DNA of 64,000 nucleotides from Streptomyces canus (GCF_030815415.1 NZ_JAUSWW010000001.1:9238001-9302000); one strand, 5' to 3'; positions 8,515 through 17,511 are shown, counted from the stretch's first letter. Numbers and translations: made by a program. The notes: generated by a model from the letters alone, not told the origin.

Positions 8515-10023
8515 GTGGCTGGCGGGGAGGACGGTCGGGTGAAGGGCACCGGCGCGTCGTGGGCGGAGGAACTGCTCGACCATCTGCGGCCCACCGGACG
8601 GGACGTCCGCCGGGTCGTCGCCTGGCTCGCCGACAGCGTGGACGGGACGGCCGCCCTTCAGGACGCCGACGGCGTCCTGCTCGCCGGAACCCGTGTCCCG
8701 CTCGACGAGGACCTGGTCGCCGAGATCGTCGCCGGCCGGATCGCCTCCGCCGCCTGGGAGGGCGAGGGACGCCACCAGCGCCTGGTCGGAGTGGAGCAGC
8801 CGCACTCCGCGACGGCGGGCGTGCTGGCCGTGTCCCGGCCCGCGCCCTTCGACCGGCGGGCCGCCGACACGCTGACGCACACCGCCCAGGTCGTCGAACT
8901 CCTGCTCAGGGCACGCGAGACGACCGCCGCCGGACTCCGGCTGGCACGGGCCACCGCCGACCTGCGGCTGGCGATCCTGCAACTGCTGATGGTGGAGGAC
9001 ATCGTCTCCGCGCGCCGCGTCGCCGCGGGCCTGTGGCCCGGGCTGCTCGACACGGACTCCGCGTGCGTCTACGTCGTGGAAGGCACCGTCGAGGAACGCG
9101 ACCGGCTGGCCGAGGAGTGCGTGGCCGCCACCGACGAGCGGGCCCTGGTCGTACGCTGCCCGGCCGTGGACCGGCATGTGATCGTCGTGGCCCCCGACGA
9201 GACCGCCGCCCGGGAGCTGCGCTCGGTGGTCGAAGGCCGCCCCGACACCTTCATCGGCGGCAGCTCCCGGCAGACCCTGGCCCGGACCGCCACCGCCTAC
9301 GGACAGGCCGTCAGCGCCCTCGCCGTCGCGCACTTCCGCCCCGACAACGCCGCCGTCTACGCCGAACGCACCCACCCGGAACGCCTCATGGACCCGGCGC
9401 TCCTGCACGGCTGGACCGCGGACCTGTTGCGCCCGCTCGACGTACTGGCCCACCACACCCACGGCGAACTCCTCGCCACCACCCGGCTCGGCCTGGAGTT
9501 CACCGCCGTGAGCGCGGCCAAGGTCCTGGGTGTCAGCCGCAACACCGTGCGCGCCCGCATGGAGCGAGTGGAGGGCCTGCTCGGCACGGACTTCTCCGAC
9601 CTCACCGTCCGCGCCCTGGTCCACCTGGCACTGAACACCCAGGCAGGCATGGAACAGACGCCCGGCAGGGAGCGGTCCGGGCCCGTCCCGCTCGCGGACG
9701 TGCTGTCCGGGCCCGCCCTGCGCACCTGGGCCCTGGACCTGCTGGGCCGCCTCGACCCGGACGCCCGCGATCTGCGCCGCACCCTGCGCACCTGGATCGC
9801 CGTCGGCGGGAACTCCGAACGGACCGCCCAGACACTCGGTGTCCACGCACAGACCGTGCGCGAACACGTCCGCAGCGCGGAGCCCGTCCTGGAACGGCAA
9901 CTGCTCGCCGCCGGCAGCGATCTCTACGAGGTCGTCCTGGCCCATCTGGCGACAGGAGAGCTGGAACCGCCCCGGTTGACCGCAGAGAAAACGCGCCATT
10001 CGGACTCATCTGTGCACAGGTGA
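8515..10023 (+). CDS. PucR-type transcriptional regulator with two C-terminal HTH domains
   Basis: 502 residues. The N-terminal about 330 residues look like a GAF-like sensory region. They are followed by two PucR/CdaR-type helix-turn-helix segments in tandem: AAKVLGVSRNTVRARMERVE (about residues 340-360) and AQTLGVHAQTVREHVRSAE (about 440-460). Two HTH units in one chain are unusual; single-HTH PucR proteins dimerise. The start is GTG 8515 after AGGGGACGGG. The ligand and targets are unknown; no catabolic operon is adjacent. It faces the conservon tail gene, separated by a bidirectional hairpin. Confidence 0.75.
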   Translation: MAGGEDGRVKGTGASWAEELLDHLRPTGRDVRRVVAWLADSVDGTAALQDADGVLLAGTRVPLDEDLVAEIVAGRIASAAWEGEGRHQRLVGVEQPHSATAGVLAVSRPAPFDRRAADTLTHTAQVVELLLRARETTAAGLRLARATADLRLAILQLLMVEDIVSARRVAAGLWPGLLDTDSACVYVVEGTVEERDRLAEECVAATDERALVVRCPAVDRHVIVVAPDETAARELRSVVEGRPDTFIGGSSRQTLARTATAYGQAVSALAVAHFRPDNAAVYAERTHPERLMDPALLHGWTADLLRPLDVLAHHTHGELLATTRLGLEFTAVSAAKVLGVSRNTVRARMERVEGLLGTDFSDLTVRALVHLALNTQAGMEQTPGRERSGPVPLADVLSGPALRTWALDLLGRLDPDARDLRRTLRTWIAVGGNSERTAQTLGVHAQTVREHVRSAEPVLERQLLAAGSDLYEVVLAHLATGELEPPRLTAEKTRHSDSSVHR

Positions 10024-10096
10024 GCCCTCCGCGCCGTGCAACGGGCATCGGTGCGGTTCACAACGGCACTGTTGTTCACGTAAGTTCGACGGGCCG

Positions 10097-10135
10097 CAGG
10101 GGCACGACCGGAACGGGGGACCGGTCCTGCCCCTG
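10097..10135. terminator. Bidirectional terminator between the regulator and the conservon
   Basis: CAGGGGCACGACCGG (10097-10111) pairs with CCGGTCCTGCCCCTG (10121-10135), 14 of 15 positions matching, with a 9-nt loop. It sits between two convergent genes and can serve both. Confidence 0.75.
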
Positions 10136-10142
10136 TTCGCTG

Positions 10143-11378
10143 TCAGCCGTGCGGACGCACCGGCACCTCCTGCCAGCCGAACGCGATGAACGACGGCACC
10201 TGCCGCAGCTCCTCCTCCCCGACCGCGAGGCGCAGGGCGGGGAAGCGGTCGAAAAGGGCGGGCAGCGCCGTCAGGGCCTCCACCCGGGCCAGCGGAGCGC
10301 CGATGCACCGGTGCACGCCGATCCCGAACGCCAGATGATCGTCCGCCCCGCGCGCGGCGTCGAAGGTGTGCGCGTCCGGTCCGTAGTGGGCGGGATCGAG
10401 CCCGGCGGCGGCGAAGGTGGTGATGATCGCGTCGCCGGCCGGGACGGTGACCTCGCCGACCTCGAGGTCGCTGACCGCGAACCGCAGCGGCAACGAGGCG
10501 ATGGAGGGCTGAAGCCGCAGCGTCTCGTCGACGATGGCGTCCCAGCCGACCCGCCCGGACCGCACCGCGGCCAGCTGCCCGGGATCCCGCAGCAGTGCGA
10601 CGATCGCGTTGCCGATGAGGTTGACGGTCGTCTCGAAGCCGGCGCCGATGACCAGCAGCAGCGTGTACAGCAGCTCCTCGTCGCTGAGCCGGTCGCCGTC
10701 CTCGTCCCGCACCCGGATCAGCTCGGTCGTCAGGTCGTCGCCGGGGTGTGTGCTGCAATGGGCGATCAGCGCGGGCAGCACCGTGCCGATCTGCTGCTGC
10801 ACGGACGCCGCGTGCTCCGGAGTCGGGTCGGAGGTGTCCATGATGGCCGATATCATCCGCGCGGTGTCGGCCACCAACTCGTCGGGGACTCCGAAGAGTT
10901 CGCAGACGATCCGCATGGGCAGCGCATGGGCGAGGGCCGCCCGCAGGTCGACCACCTCGGCGTCGCCCGCCGCCACCGCGTCGAGCAGCTCCGCCGTGAT
11001 CGCCTCCACCCGGGGCCGCATCGTCTCGGTGCGCCGATGGGTGAAGCTCGGCGCCACCAGCTTGCGCAGCCGCGTGTGGTCGGCGCCGTAGGTGGAGAGC
11101 ATGTTGACCACGCCGATCCAGCCGAGGACCCAGCCCCACGAGGGGTGTTCGCCGACCTCGGGCCAGAGCCGCCAGTGCAGTCGCGGATCCTTGCTGACCC
11201 GCGGGTCGAGGATCAGCTCCTTGAGGGTGTCGTAGCCCGTGGGCGCCCAGGCGGGGATGCCGCCGGGCAGTTCGACGGGGACGATCGGGCCGAAGGCGCG
11301 CAGCCGGGCGCATTCGGCCGCGATGTCGGAACCGAACGGGTCGATGACAAAGCGGTCGATGCGGTCGGTCGCGGTCAC
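10143..11378 (-). CDS. Cytochrome P450 (CYP154-like), last gene of the conservon
   Basis: 411 residues with a full P450 set: I-helix GAGFETT, K-helix ETLR (EXXR), and heme loop FGIGVHRCIGAP with the Cys thiolate ligand. The GTG start at 11378 overlaps the TGA of the upstream P450 (GTGA) and has AGGAG upstream, so translation is coupled. In Streptomyces, conservons often end with a CYP157/CYP154 pair; this gene fits the CYP154 member. The substrate is unknown. It is cytoplasmic and would need a ferredoxin and reductase, neither of which is encoded here. Confidence 0.85.
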   Translation of the reverse strand: MTATDRIDRFVIDPFGSDIAAECARLRAFGPIVPVELPGGIPAWAPTGYDTLKELILDPRVSKDPRLHWRLWPEVGEHPSWGWVLGWIGVVNMLSTYGADHTRLRKLVAPSFTHRRTETMRPRVEAITAELLDAVAAGDAEVVDLRAALAHALPMRIVCELFGVPDELVADTARMISAIMDTSDPTPEHAASVQQQIGTVLPALIAHCSTHPGDDLTTELIRVRDEDGDRLSDEELLYTLLLVIGAGFETTVNLIGNAIVALLRDPGQLAAVRSGRVGWDAIVDETLRLQPSIASLPLRFAVSDLEVGEVTVPAGDAIITTFAAAGLDPAHYGPDAHTFDAARGADDHLAFGIGVHRCIGAPLARVEALTALPALFDRFPALRLAVGEEELRQVPSFIAFGWQEVPVRPHG

Positions 11379-12613
11379 GACGGATCTCCTGGCTGGTCGG
11401 GGGAGCGAAGGCTGAACCTGACGGGCAGCGCCGTCAGTGAACGGTGGAACGGGCCCGGCCGCCAGGCGAGTCGCTCGCGCGGCAGCACGGGTGCGAGGTC
11501 GGGCAGCCACTGGGTCAGCCGCTCGATCGCCTCGGTGGCGATGAGCAGGGTGTGCTGCTTGACCGGGCAGGCGTGCGGGCCCGCCGACCAGGACAGGTGG
11601 GAGGCGTCCTTGGGATGGCGGCCCTCGACGACCTCCTGCTCGGCGACGTACGCGAGCGCCCCGTACGACACCACGACCGGCACCACCGCTCTGATCCATG
11701 TGCCATGGAAGGTCGTCGGCCGACGGGCGTAGTGGACGCCGTAGTTCGCGAGCGGGGTCTCGTGGTGCAGCACCTCGACCACGGCGTCCATCACCGGGCG
11801 GGCGCCGCTGGTGAGGGTGGAGTAGTAGACCGGGTTGCCGAGGATGCGGGACAGCGCGTTGGACACCAGGTTCGCGGTCGGTTCGTGACCGGCCCCGAGG
11901 GTGAGGAACACCTGCCAGGTGACCTCCTCCGGGGTGAGCCCCGCCGGGTGGTCCAGGAGGCGGCTCGGCAGGTCGTCGCCGCGCCGCTCGGCCTTGGCGG
12001 CGATCAACTCCAGTACGTAGCCGCCGAACTCGGCCTCGCCCGCGGCCGCCTGGGCGCCGCCCTCCATCATCTTGCCGAGCGCCTGGTTGAGCCGCTCGCT
12101 CTGGCTGTCGGGCAGCCCGAAGAGGCTGTTGAAGACCAGCGCCATCAGCGGCCGGGCGAACTCGCCCACCAGATCCGCCTCGCCCTTCGGCCCGATCCGG
12201 CTCACCAGCAGATGCACCGCCCGGTGCACGCGGGCCCGCAGGTCGTGCGGCTCGACCAGGTCGAAGGTGTCGATCAGGGTGGTGCGGTAGCGGGCATGGG
12301 CGGCGCCGTCCGCGAACAGGGAGTTGGGCCGCCAGCGCATCATGCCGAGCACGGGGGAGTCGTCGGCGACCGTCGACTCCCACGGCCGCGGGTCGTGCGA
12401 GAAGGTCTCCGTGTCGTGCAGCAGTTCCAGCGCGGCACGCCGGTCGGTGACGACGTACGCCGGCACGCCCGGCGCCAACTCCGCCCAGCCGACCGGGCCC
12501 TGGGCCCGCAGGTCGTCGTAGTAGCGGTACGGGTCGAGGGCGAATCCGTCCTCCCACAGCCGCACGGGGGCGGCGCGGGTGAAGTCCTGCCGGGCAGGGG
12601 GGTAGGTGGTCAC
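11375..12613 (-). CDS. Non-canonical P450 (CYP157-like) lacking the EXXR arginine
   Basis: 412 residues. The heme loop is recognisable as WSAGPHACP with Cys349, and the I-helix carries GAGHEPT. At the K-helix, where EXXR is expected, the residues are E280-V-L-H283: the arginine is replaced by histidine. The position after the heme Cys is Pro where canonical P450s have Gly (C-x-G). CYP157 enzymes of Streptomyces conservons are the known case of P450s without EXXR, so this is probably a member rather than a decayed gene; the reading frame is intact. It overlaps cvnD (ATGA) upstream and the next P450 (GTGA) downstream. Confidence 0.85.
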   Translation of the reverse strand: MTTYPPARQDFTRAAPVRLWEDGFALDPYRYYDDLRAQGPVGWAELAPGVPAYVVTDRRAALELLHDTETFSHDPRPWESTVADDSPVLGMMRWRPNSLFADGAAHARYRTTLIDTFDLVEPHDLRARVHRAVHLLVSRIGPKGEADLVGEFARPLMALVFNSLFGLPDSQSERLNQALGKMMEGGAQAAAGEAEFGGYVLELIAAKAERRGDDLPSRLLDHPAGLTPEEVTWQVFLTLGAGHEPTANLVSNALSRILGNPVYYSTLTSGARPVMDAVVEVLHHETPLANYGVHYARRPTTFHGTWIRAVVPVVVSYGALAYVAEQEVVEGRHPKDASHLSWSAGPHACPVKQHTLLIATEAIERLTQWLPDLAPVLPRERLAWRPGPFHRSLTALPVRFSLRSPDQPGDPS

Positions 12614-13239
12614 CGGCTCTCCGAGGGGTGGCGGTCGATGAGGTGCTGGACCAGCGTGAGCAGTGCGTCGATCGAGGAGTTCGCGTCCCGCGCGTCACAG
12701 GTGACCATCGGTGTGTCCGGCTCCAGGTCCAGGGCGGCACGCAGCCGTTCCTCGGTGTGGTGGCTCGGCGCGTCCGGAAAGGCGTTGAAGGCGACCGTGT
12801 ACGGCAGCCCGCTCTCCTCCACCAGGCCGAGCACGTCGAAGGAGGCGTCGATCCGACGGCTGTCGACCAGGACAAGGGCGCCGAGCGCGCCGTAGGCGAT
12901 GTCGTCCCACAAGGACCGGAACCGCTCCTGTCCGGGCGTGCCGAACAGATACAGGACGACCCCGCCCGCCAGGCTGATCCGCCCGAAGTCGATGGCGACG
13001 GTGGTCGTCGACTTGTCCCGCACCCCCTCCAGGTCGTCCACCTGCGCGGATGCCTCGGTGAGCTGCTCCTCGGTGTGCAGGGGAACGATCTCGGACACCG
13101 AGTCGATCAGGGTTGTCTTGCCCACCCCGAAGGGGCCCGTGACCAGGATCTTCACCAGATCGCGGGCGGTGTCCGGCAGATGAACGCGGCCGGGTGTGCC
13201 GGTGGCGCTGCTAGCTGTGCTTGAGGGCGCGGAGGCCAT
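12610..13239 (-). CDS. cvnD: CvnD, conservon small GTPase-like protein
   Basis: 209 residues. P-loop GPFGVGKTT at about residues 35-43, switch II FGTPGQERF, and a weak fourth motif near VAFNAFPD. It resembles the ATP/GTP-binding proteins of conservons, proposed to act like a Ras-type switch with CvnA, B and C at the membrane. The start overlaps the last 29 bp of cvnC and the stop overlaps the P450 start, so all genes in the unit are translationally linked. Confidence 0.9.
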   Translation of the reverse strand: MASAPSSTASSATGTPGRVHLPDTARDLVKILVTGPFGVGKTTLIDSVSEIVPLHTEEQLTEASAQVDDLEGVRDKSTTTVAIDFGRISLAGGVVLYLFGTPGQERFRSLWDDIAYGALGALVLVDSRRIDASFDVLGLVEESGLPYTVAFNAFPDAPSHHTEERLRAALDLEPDTPMVTCDARDANSSIDALLTLVQHLIDRHPSESR

Positions 13240-13561
13240 CGGCCACTCTCTTCAGCAGGTCGGGGTCGAACCGTTCGGCGGGCGGGACCGGGGCGCGGGA
13301 CACCACCAGGTCCCGGTCGAGGAGGGCGCCGGCCAGGACACGGACGGCGGAGACCGGGAGCCGGAGCAGGGCCGCGGCCTCCACCACCGTCAGCGAGCCC
13401 TCCTCCAGAGCGTCCAGGAGGGCCAGTTCGGCGGCCGGGAGACCGACCGGCGCCGGTGTGCCGGTGGCGGTGAGGACCGACAGCCGTTCCAGGTGCGGGC
13501 GGCTGGGGCGGGCGGTGCCGCCGGTGGACAGATACGCCGGGACCAGGGGGCGGCCGGTCAT
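13211..13561 (-). CDS. cvnC: CvnC, DUF742 conservon protein
   Basis: 116 residues. It begins RPLVPAYLSTGG, the usual DUF742 opening, and contains a winged-helix-like segment LTVVEAAALLRLPVSAVRVLAGALLDRDLVV. It ends near residue 116 with FDPDLLKRVADGLRAL. DUF742 proteins are constant third members of conservons and bind the other components; a DNA-binding role is not established. ATG 13561 overlaps the cvnB stop (ATGA). Confidence 0.9.
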   Translation of the reverse strand: MTGRPLVPAYLSTGGTARPSRPHLERLSVLTATGTPAPVGLPAAELALLDALEEGSLTVVEAAALLRLPVSAVRVLAGALLDRDLVVSRAPVPPAERFDPDLLKRVADGLRALKHS

Positions 13562-13980
13562 GCCGGAGCGCCGTCGTCGCTCCCTCGGGGTGCGGTGGCC
13601 ATCGCCTTCTCGCCCAGCCGTGCCACCTGCGAGTGCACGCGGTGCGCGAGCAGGTCCAGACGCACCTCGCCGCTTCCGTACGCGGCCACACAGGTGCCGT
13701 GGTCGGTCGGCACGATGAGGACGTACCCGTGGTCCGACTCGATGACGACCTGCCGGATCTCGGCCCGGTCCCGGTCGGCGAACGCGGCCGCGGCGGTCCG
13801 GCACGCCCCCTGCACGGTGCTGGTGATCGCGGCCACCCGCTCGGCCGAGGGCCGGGACAGCGCGTCCGTGTACCCCGTGACCAGGCCGTCCCGGGTGAGC
13901 AGGACGGCGGCCACGACATGCGGCACCTCGAGGATCGGTTCCAGTACCCATGCCGTGTCGCCTGCGTCGCGGCTGGTCAT
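13558..13980 (-). CDS. cvnB: CvnB, roadblock/LC7-domain protein
   Basis: 140 residues, one roadblock/LC7 fold: WVLEPILEVPHVVAAVLLTRDGLV at the start, then helix and strand pattern through YVLIVPTDHGTCVAAYG. Roadblock proteins regulate small GTPases; in conservons CvnB is proposed to modulate CvnD. Its start overlaps the cvnA stop by 4 bp (ATGA). Confidence 0.9.
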   Translation of the reverse strand: MTSRDAGDTAWVLEPILEVPHVVAAVLLTRDGLVTGYTDALSRPSAERVAAITSTVQGACRTAAAAFADRDRAEIRQVVIESDHGYVLIVPTDHGTCVAAYGSGEVRLDLLAHRVHSQVARLGEKAMATAPRGSDDGAPA

Positions 13981-15314
13981 CGAGCCGGTCCCCCCTTATG
14001 GTCGGTCTCGTTCGTCGGTACGTCGGTGGCGGCACCGTCCGCGCGGGCCGCGGCGGTGCCGGACTGCAGGGCGCCGAGCGCGGCGGCGGCGTCCTCGGGA
14101 CTGCGTGCCGGGTGCTCGGCCGCGGATGCCTTCGGAGCGGCGGTGCGGGTACGGCGGCGCCGCTGCGGCAGTTCGTCGTGGTGCCCGGTGAGGGCGGCGG
14201 CGTCGTCGGTGCCGTAGCCGTGGGACGCCTCCGCCGTGGCCTTGCGCGTCGAGCGCGGCGTGCTGACCGCCGGTGGCTGCTCGACGGGGTCGATACGGCT
14301 GAGGAGATGGCTCTCGACTCTCAGGACCGCGCGGACACCGCCGTACGGGGACGGCGAGGAGAGGTCGACGCCCAGATCGAACTGCCGGGTGAGCTGGCCG
14401 ATCGCGGCGAGGCCCATACGGGGCGGATCGCCGAGACTCGTGAGGAGGATCGGCTCGGTACCGGCCACCGTCCGCTGGGCGTGGGCCCGTTCGTCCTGGG
14501 TCATGCCCACGCCCGCGTCGTCGACGGTGACGCAGACGCCGTGATGCACGTGCTCCAGGTTGACCACGACGTCGGTGTCGGGCGCGGAGTGGCGCAGCGC
14601 GTTGTCGAGGAGCTCGGCGACGATGATGGCGACCGGCTCGACGGCGTGCGAGACCAGGGCGGTGCCCGTCTCCAGATGGTTGTGGACCTTCACCCGGTGG
14701 TAGCCCGCGAGCCGCGACTGTCCGCCGGTCACCGCGTCCACCAGGTGCGACTCCTCGCGGGCGAGCCCCACCCACGCCCCGCACACCACGGCGGCGACCT
14801 GCGCCCGCCGCAGCGACTGCTCGTTCTCGTGGTCCAGCTGGAAGAGCGTCTGCGCCAACTCCGGGTCGTCATAGCGCTGTTGCAGCTGACGCAGGGCGTC
14901 CTGCAAACGGTAGAGGGCCGCCTGGATCTCCCGGGTGGCGCCGCGCATCCCGGCTTGCGCGGCCGCGTCGATACGGGTGCGCTGTGCGGAGAGCTCGGCA
15001 CGCAGTCCCAGCAGCACGCCTTCCAGGGCGATGCCCAGGGGCGTTCCCGCGGTGTGCGGGTGGAGGGGGCCCGGGACCGTCACGTGCGGGTGGGCGAGCT
15101 GCCGGGCGGCGACGGGTACGCGCTGTGCCGCCAGGTGCTCGACCTCGGCCGTCAACGTGTGCAGCGCGGCGTCGAGTCGGGAGCGCAGGGCGTCCGTCTC
15201 GGTGCGCTGCCGGGTCAGTTGGCGCCGTGAGCGCAGCAGACCGCCGCCGAGGGCGAGCGCGGACAGTGTGCCGACGGCGAGACCGCCGACAGCCAGGTCC
15301 GGTAATTCGATCAT
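13977..15314 (-). CDS. cvnA: CvnA, membrane-anchored sensor-kinase-like protein
   Basis: 445 residues. A single N-terminal hydrophobic segment (LAVGGLAVGTLSALALGGGLL) is followed by a long helical, coiled-coil-prone region to about residue 200. A histidine-kinase-type ATPase domain follows, with N-box ELLDNALRHS and G1 DDAGVGM. No clear phospho-accepting H-box is visible, as is typical of CvnA. The C-terminal 100 residues are low-complexity, Ala/Arg-rich. It is first in the conservon, ahead of cvnB, C, D and two P450s. Confidence 0.88.
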   Translation of the reverse strand: MIELPDLAVGGLAVGTLSALALGGGLLRSRRQLTRQRTETDALRSRLDAALHTLTAEVEHLAAQRVPVAARQLAHPHVTVPGPLHPHTAGTPLGIALEGVLLGLRAELSAQRTRIDAAAQAGMRGATREIQAALYRLQDALRQLQQRYDDPELAQTLFQLDHENEQSLRRAQVAAVVCGAWVGLAREESHLVDAVTGGQSRLAGYHRVKVHNHLETGTALVSHAVEPVAIIVAELLDNALRHSAPDTDVVVNLEHVHHGVCVTVDDAGVGMTQDERAHAQRTVAGTEPILLTSLGDPPRMGLAAIGQLTRQFDLGVDLSSPSPYGGVRAVLRVESHLLSRIDPVEQPPAVSTPRSTRKATAEASHGYGTDDAAALTGHHDELPQRRRRTRTAAPKASAAEHPARSPEDAAAALGALQSGTAAARADGAATDVPTNETDHKGGPAR

Positions 15315-15701
15315 CGAATCGGTTTCCAGGGGAAGTCGGGCAGGGGTGAGTCCGAGTGCCGGTGGCTAGGCGCTCGCAGCACAGTACACACCGTCGCCGA
15401 CCCCTCTCGCGCGGTTGATCGAGACTTCGCTCAGAAATCGAACGCTCTCTGTTCACTTCTGCGTCGACTGTCTGAAATGCCGTGTGGGGAAGGAGAGTTG
15501 GCGCTTTCCCCGCACTCGGATCAGCCGCGCGGCAGATCACCACACGCCCGTTGATCTTCCCCGGCGTGCAGCCGCTCGCAGGCGAGCAGGGCCCCGACAT
15601 GTGACCCATGGATACGATTGATTCGATTGTCTTGACGCTCGAATCAATCGCCATAGAGTGATGTCGCCCCGTTTTCTTTCGTACGCACGCTCGGAGAACC
15701 C
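15315..15701. other. Divergent intergenic region between cvnA and the aminotransferase
   Basis: 387 bp with no gene. It contains the operator/promoter at 15615-15659 on the aminotransferase side. The cvnA promoter must lie near 15320-15480 on the minus strand, but no clear -35/-10 pair was recognised. Confidence 0.7.
15615..15659 (+). promoter_or_regulatory. Promoter wrapped by a 12-bp inverted repeat (candidate Lrp operator)
   Basis: CGATTGATTCGA (15615-15626) and TCGAATCAATCG (15639-15650) form a perfect 12-bp inverted repeat with a 12-nt spacer. A good sigma-HrdB-type promoter lies within and beside it: TTGACG at 15632-15637 in the spacer, then TAGAGT at 15654-15659 after 16 nt. A dimeric regulator bound here would cover the -35. 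The best candidate is the Lrp-type protein encoded two genes downstream. Confidence 0.8.
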
Positions 15702-17051
15702 ATGGACCGCACCCGTCTCCAGCACCTCCTCGCCCGCGAAAGGGCGCAGGCCCAGCGCCGCTGCCCGCGCTCCGAGGAGGCGTACGCGCGCGCCGGGCAT
15801 CTTTTCGGGCGGGTGCCGATGACCTGGATGAACAAGACCGCCGGGTCCTTTCCCCGCTACCTCGACACCGCCCGGGGCGCCCGGGTCACCGACATCGACG
15901 GACACGAGTACATCGACTTCTGCCTCGGCGACACGGGCGCGATGGCCGGACACTCGCCCGCACCGGTGGCCGAGGCGGTCCAGCGCCGGTTCGCCGAACA
16001 GGGCGGCGCCACGGCGATGCTGCCGACCGAGGACGCCGAGTGGGTCGGCGCGGAACTCACCCGCCGCTTCGGACTCGCCCGCTGGAGCTTCTCGCTGACG
16101 GCGACCGACGCCAACCGGTGGGCCATCCGCCTCGCCCGCGCCGTCACCGGCCGCCCGAAGATCCTGGTGAACAGCTACAGCTATCACGGCAGCGTCGACG
16201 AGTCCCTGATCGTCGTCGGCCCCGACGGCCACGGCGTGGCCCGCCCCGGCAACGTGGGCGCCCCCTGCGATGTCACCCTCACCAGCCGGGTCGCCGAGTT
16301 CAACGACCTGGAGCAGCTGGAGCGCGAACTGGCCCACGGCGACGTGGCCGCCGTCCTCATGGAACCGGCGCTCACCAACATCGGCATCGTGCTGCCCGAA
16401 CCGGGCTATCTGGAGGGCGTCCGGGCGCTGACCCGGCAGCACGGCACCCTGCTCATCAACGACGAGACCCACACCCTCTCCGCCGGACCCGGCGGCTGCA
16501 CGGCGGCCTGGGACCTGGAGCCCGACCTGCTGACCGTCGGCAAGGCGATCGGCGGCGGCATCCCGGCCGGCGCGTACGGACTGTCCGCCGAGCTCGCGGA
16601 CCGGCTCCTCGACCGCGACGACCTCGACCTCGTCGACATGGGCGGCGTCGGCGGCACCCTGGCGGGCAACGCCCTCTCGGTCGCGGCGATGCGCGCCACA
16701 CTCGAACACGTCCTGACGGACGAGGCGTTCGGCCGGATGGCCAAGCTGTCCGAGCGGTTCGAGGCCGGCGTCCGGGCGGGCATCGACGCCCACGCCCTGC
16801 CCTGGTCGGTGAGCAGGCTCGGCGCCCGCACCGAGTACCGCTTCGCCTCCCCGGCGCCCCGTACCGGCACCGAGTCCGAAGCGGCCGGTGACGCCGAGCT
16901 GGAGGACTTCCTGCACGTCCACCTCGCCAACCGTGGCATCCTCCTGACGCCCTTCCACAACATGGCGCTGATGTGCCCGGACACCACCGAGGCGGACGTG
17001 GACACCCACACCGAGGTCTTCGCCGCCGCCCTGGCCGAACTGGCCGGATGA
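15702..17051 (+). CDS. PLP-dependent class III aminotransferase (GSA-aminomutase-like)
   Basis: 449 residues. The PLP site is clear: Asp in INDETHTLSAGPGG, Lys in LTVGKAIGGGIPAGAYG and the GGTLAGNALSVAAM segment. It resembles glutamate-1-semialdehyde 2,1-aminomutase but is diverged, and pairing with its own Lrp regulator points to amino-acid or amine metabolism rather than tetrapyrrole synthesis. The ATG has GGAG 5 nt upstream, about 36 nt after the likely transcription start. It is followed 19 bp later by the Lrp gene, so they form one operon. Confidence 0.85.
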   Translation: MDRTRLQHLLARERAQAQRRCPRSEEAYARAGHLFGRVPMTWMNKTAGSFPRYLDTARGARVTDIDGHEYIDFCLGDTGAMAGHSPAPVAEAVQRRFAEQGGATAMLPTEDAEWVGAELTRRFGLARWSFSLTATDANRWAIRLARAVTGRPKILVNSYSYHGSVDESLIVVGPDGHGVARPGNVGAPCDVTLTSRVAEFNDLEQLERELAHGDVAAVLMEPALTNIGIVLPEPGYLEGVRALTRQHGTLLINDETHTLSAGPGGCTAAWDLEPDLLTVGKAIGGGIPAGAYGLSAELADRLLDRDDLDLVDMGGVGGTLAGNALSVAAMRATLEHVLTDEAFGRMAKLSERFEAGVRAGIDAHALPWSVSRLGARTEYRFASPAPRTGTESEAAGDAELEDFLHVHLANRGILLTPFHNMALMCPDTTEADVDTHTEVFAAALAELAG

Positions 17052-17070
17052 CAGACCCGAAAGGAAGCAC

Positions 17071-17511
17071 GTGGACGAGATCGACCGGGCCATCCTGCGC
17101 GAGCTCCAGACCGACGGCCGCATCGCCTACGCCGATCTCGGCCCCAAGGTCGGCCTGTCCGCCTCGGCCGCACGCCAGCGCCTGCAACGGCTCCTGGACT
17201 CCAAGGCGGTTCAGGTCGTCGGTGTCACCGACCCGATGGCCATGGGCGGCCAGGCGATGGCCCTGCTCGGCATCGGCGTGGACGGGGACCCGCGGACCGT
17301 CGCCGACGCACTCGCCCGGCGTGACGAGGTCGTCTACTCGGTGCTGACCTCCGGCGGCTTCGACCTGTTCGTCGAGGTGGTCGCCCCCGGCCCCCGGGAC
17401 CTGCTGGACTTCGTCAACGACGTCGTACGGAACGTCGAGGGGGTCCAAGAGGTCCGCTCGTTTCCGTACTTCGGCATCCACACGCACCGCTTCCTGTGGG
17501 ACGTCGGCTGA
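17071..17511 (+). CDS. Lrp/AsnC-family transcriptional regulator
   Basis: 146 residues. N-terminal HTH: DEIDRAILRELQTDGRIAYADLG then LSASAARQRLQRLLD; C-terminal RAM/AsnC ligand domain from about residue 65 (VVGVTDPMAMGGQAMALLGIGV) to the end. Such proteins form octamers that respond to an amino acid and commonly control the adjacent gene. GTG start 17071 with AAAGGAA upstream. It probably controls its own operon through the repeat at 15615-15650. Confidence 0.88.
   Translation: MDEIDRAILRELQTDGRIAYADLGPKVGLSASAARQRLQRLLDSKAVQVVGVTDPMAMGGQAMALLGIGVDGDPRTVADALARRDEVVYSVLTSGGFDLFVEVVAPGPRDLLDFVNDVVRNVEGVQEVRSFPYFGIHTHRFLWDVG

Noticed and set aside
10143..12875. A 910-codon open frame running through both P450 genes
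   Set aside because: Only the last 411 codons are a P450 in that frame; the rest is an out-of-frame shadow of the neighbouring P450 and cvnD. GTG 11378 with its own AGGAG is the real start.
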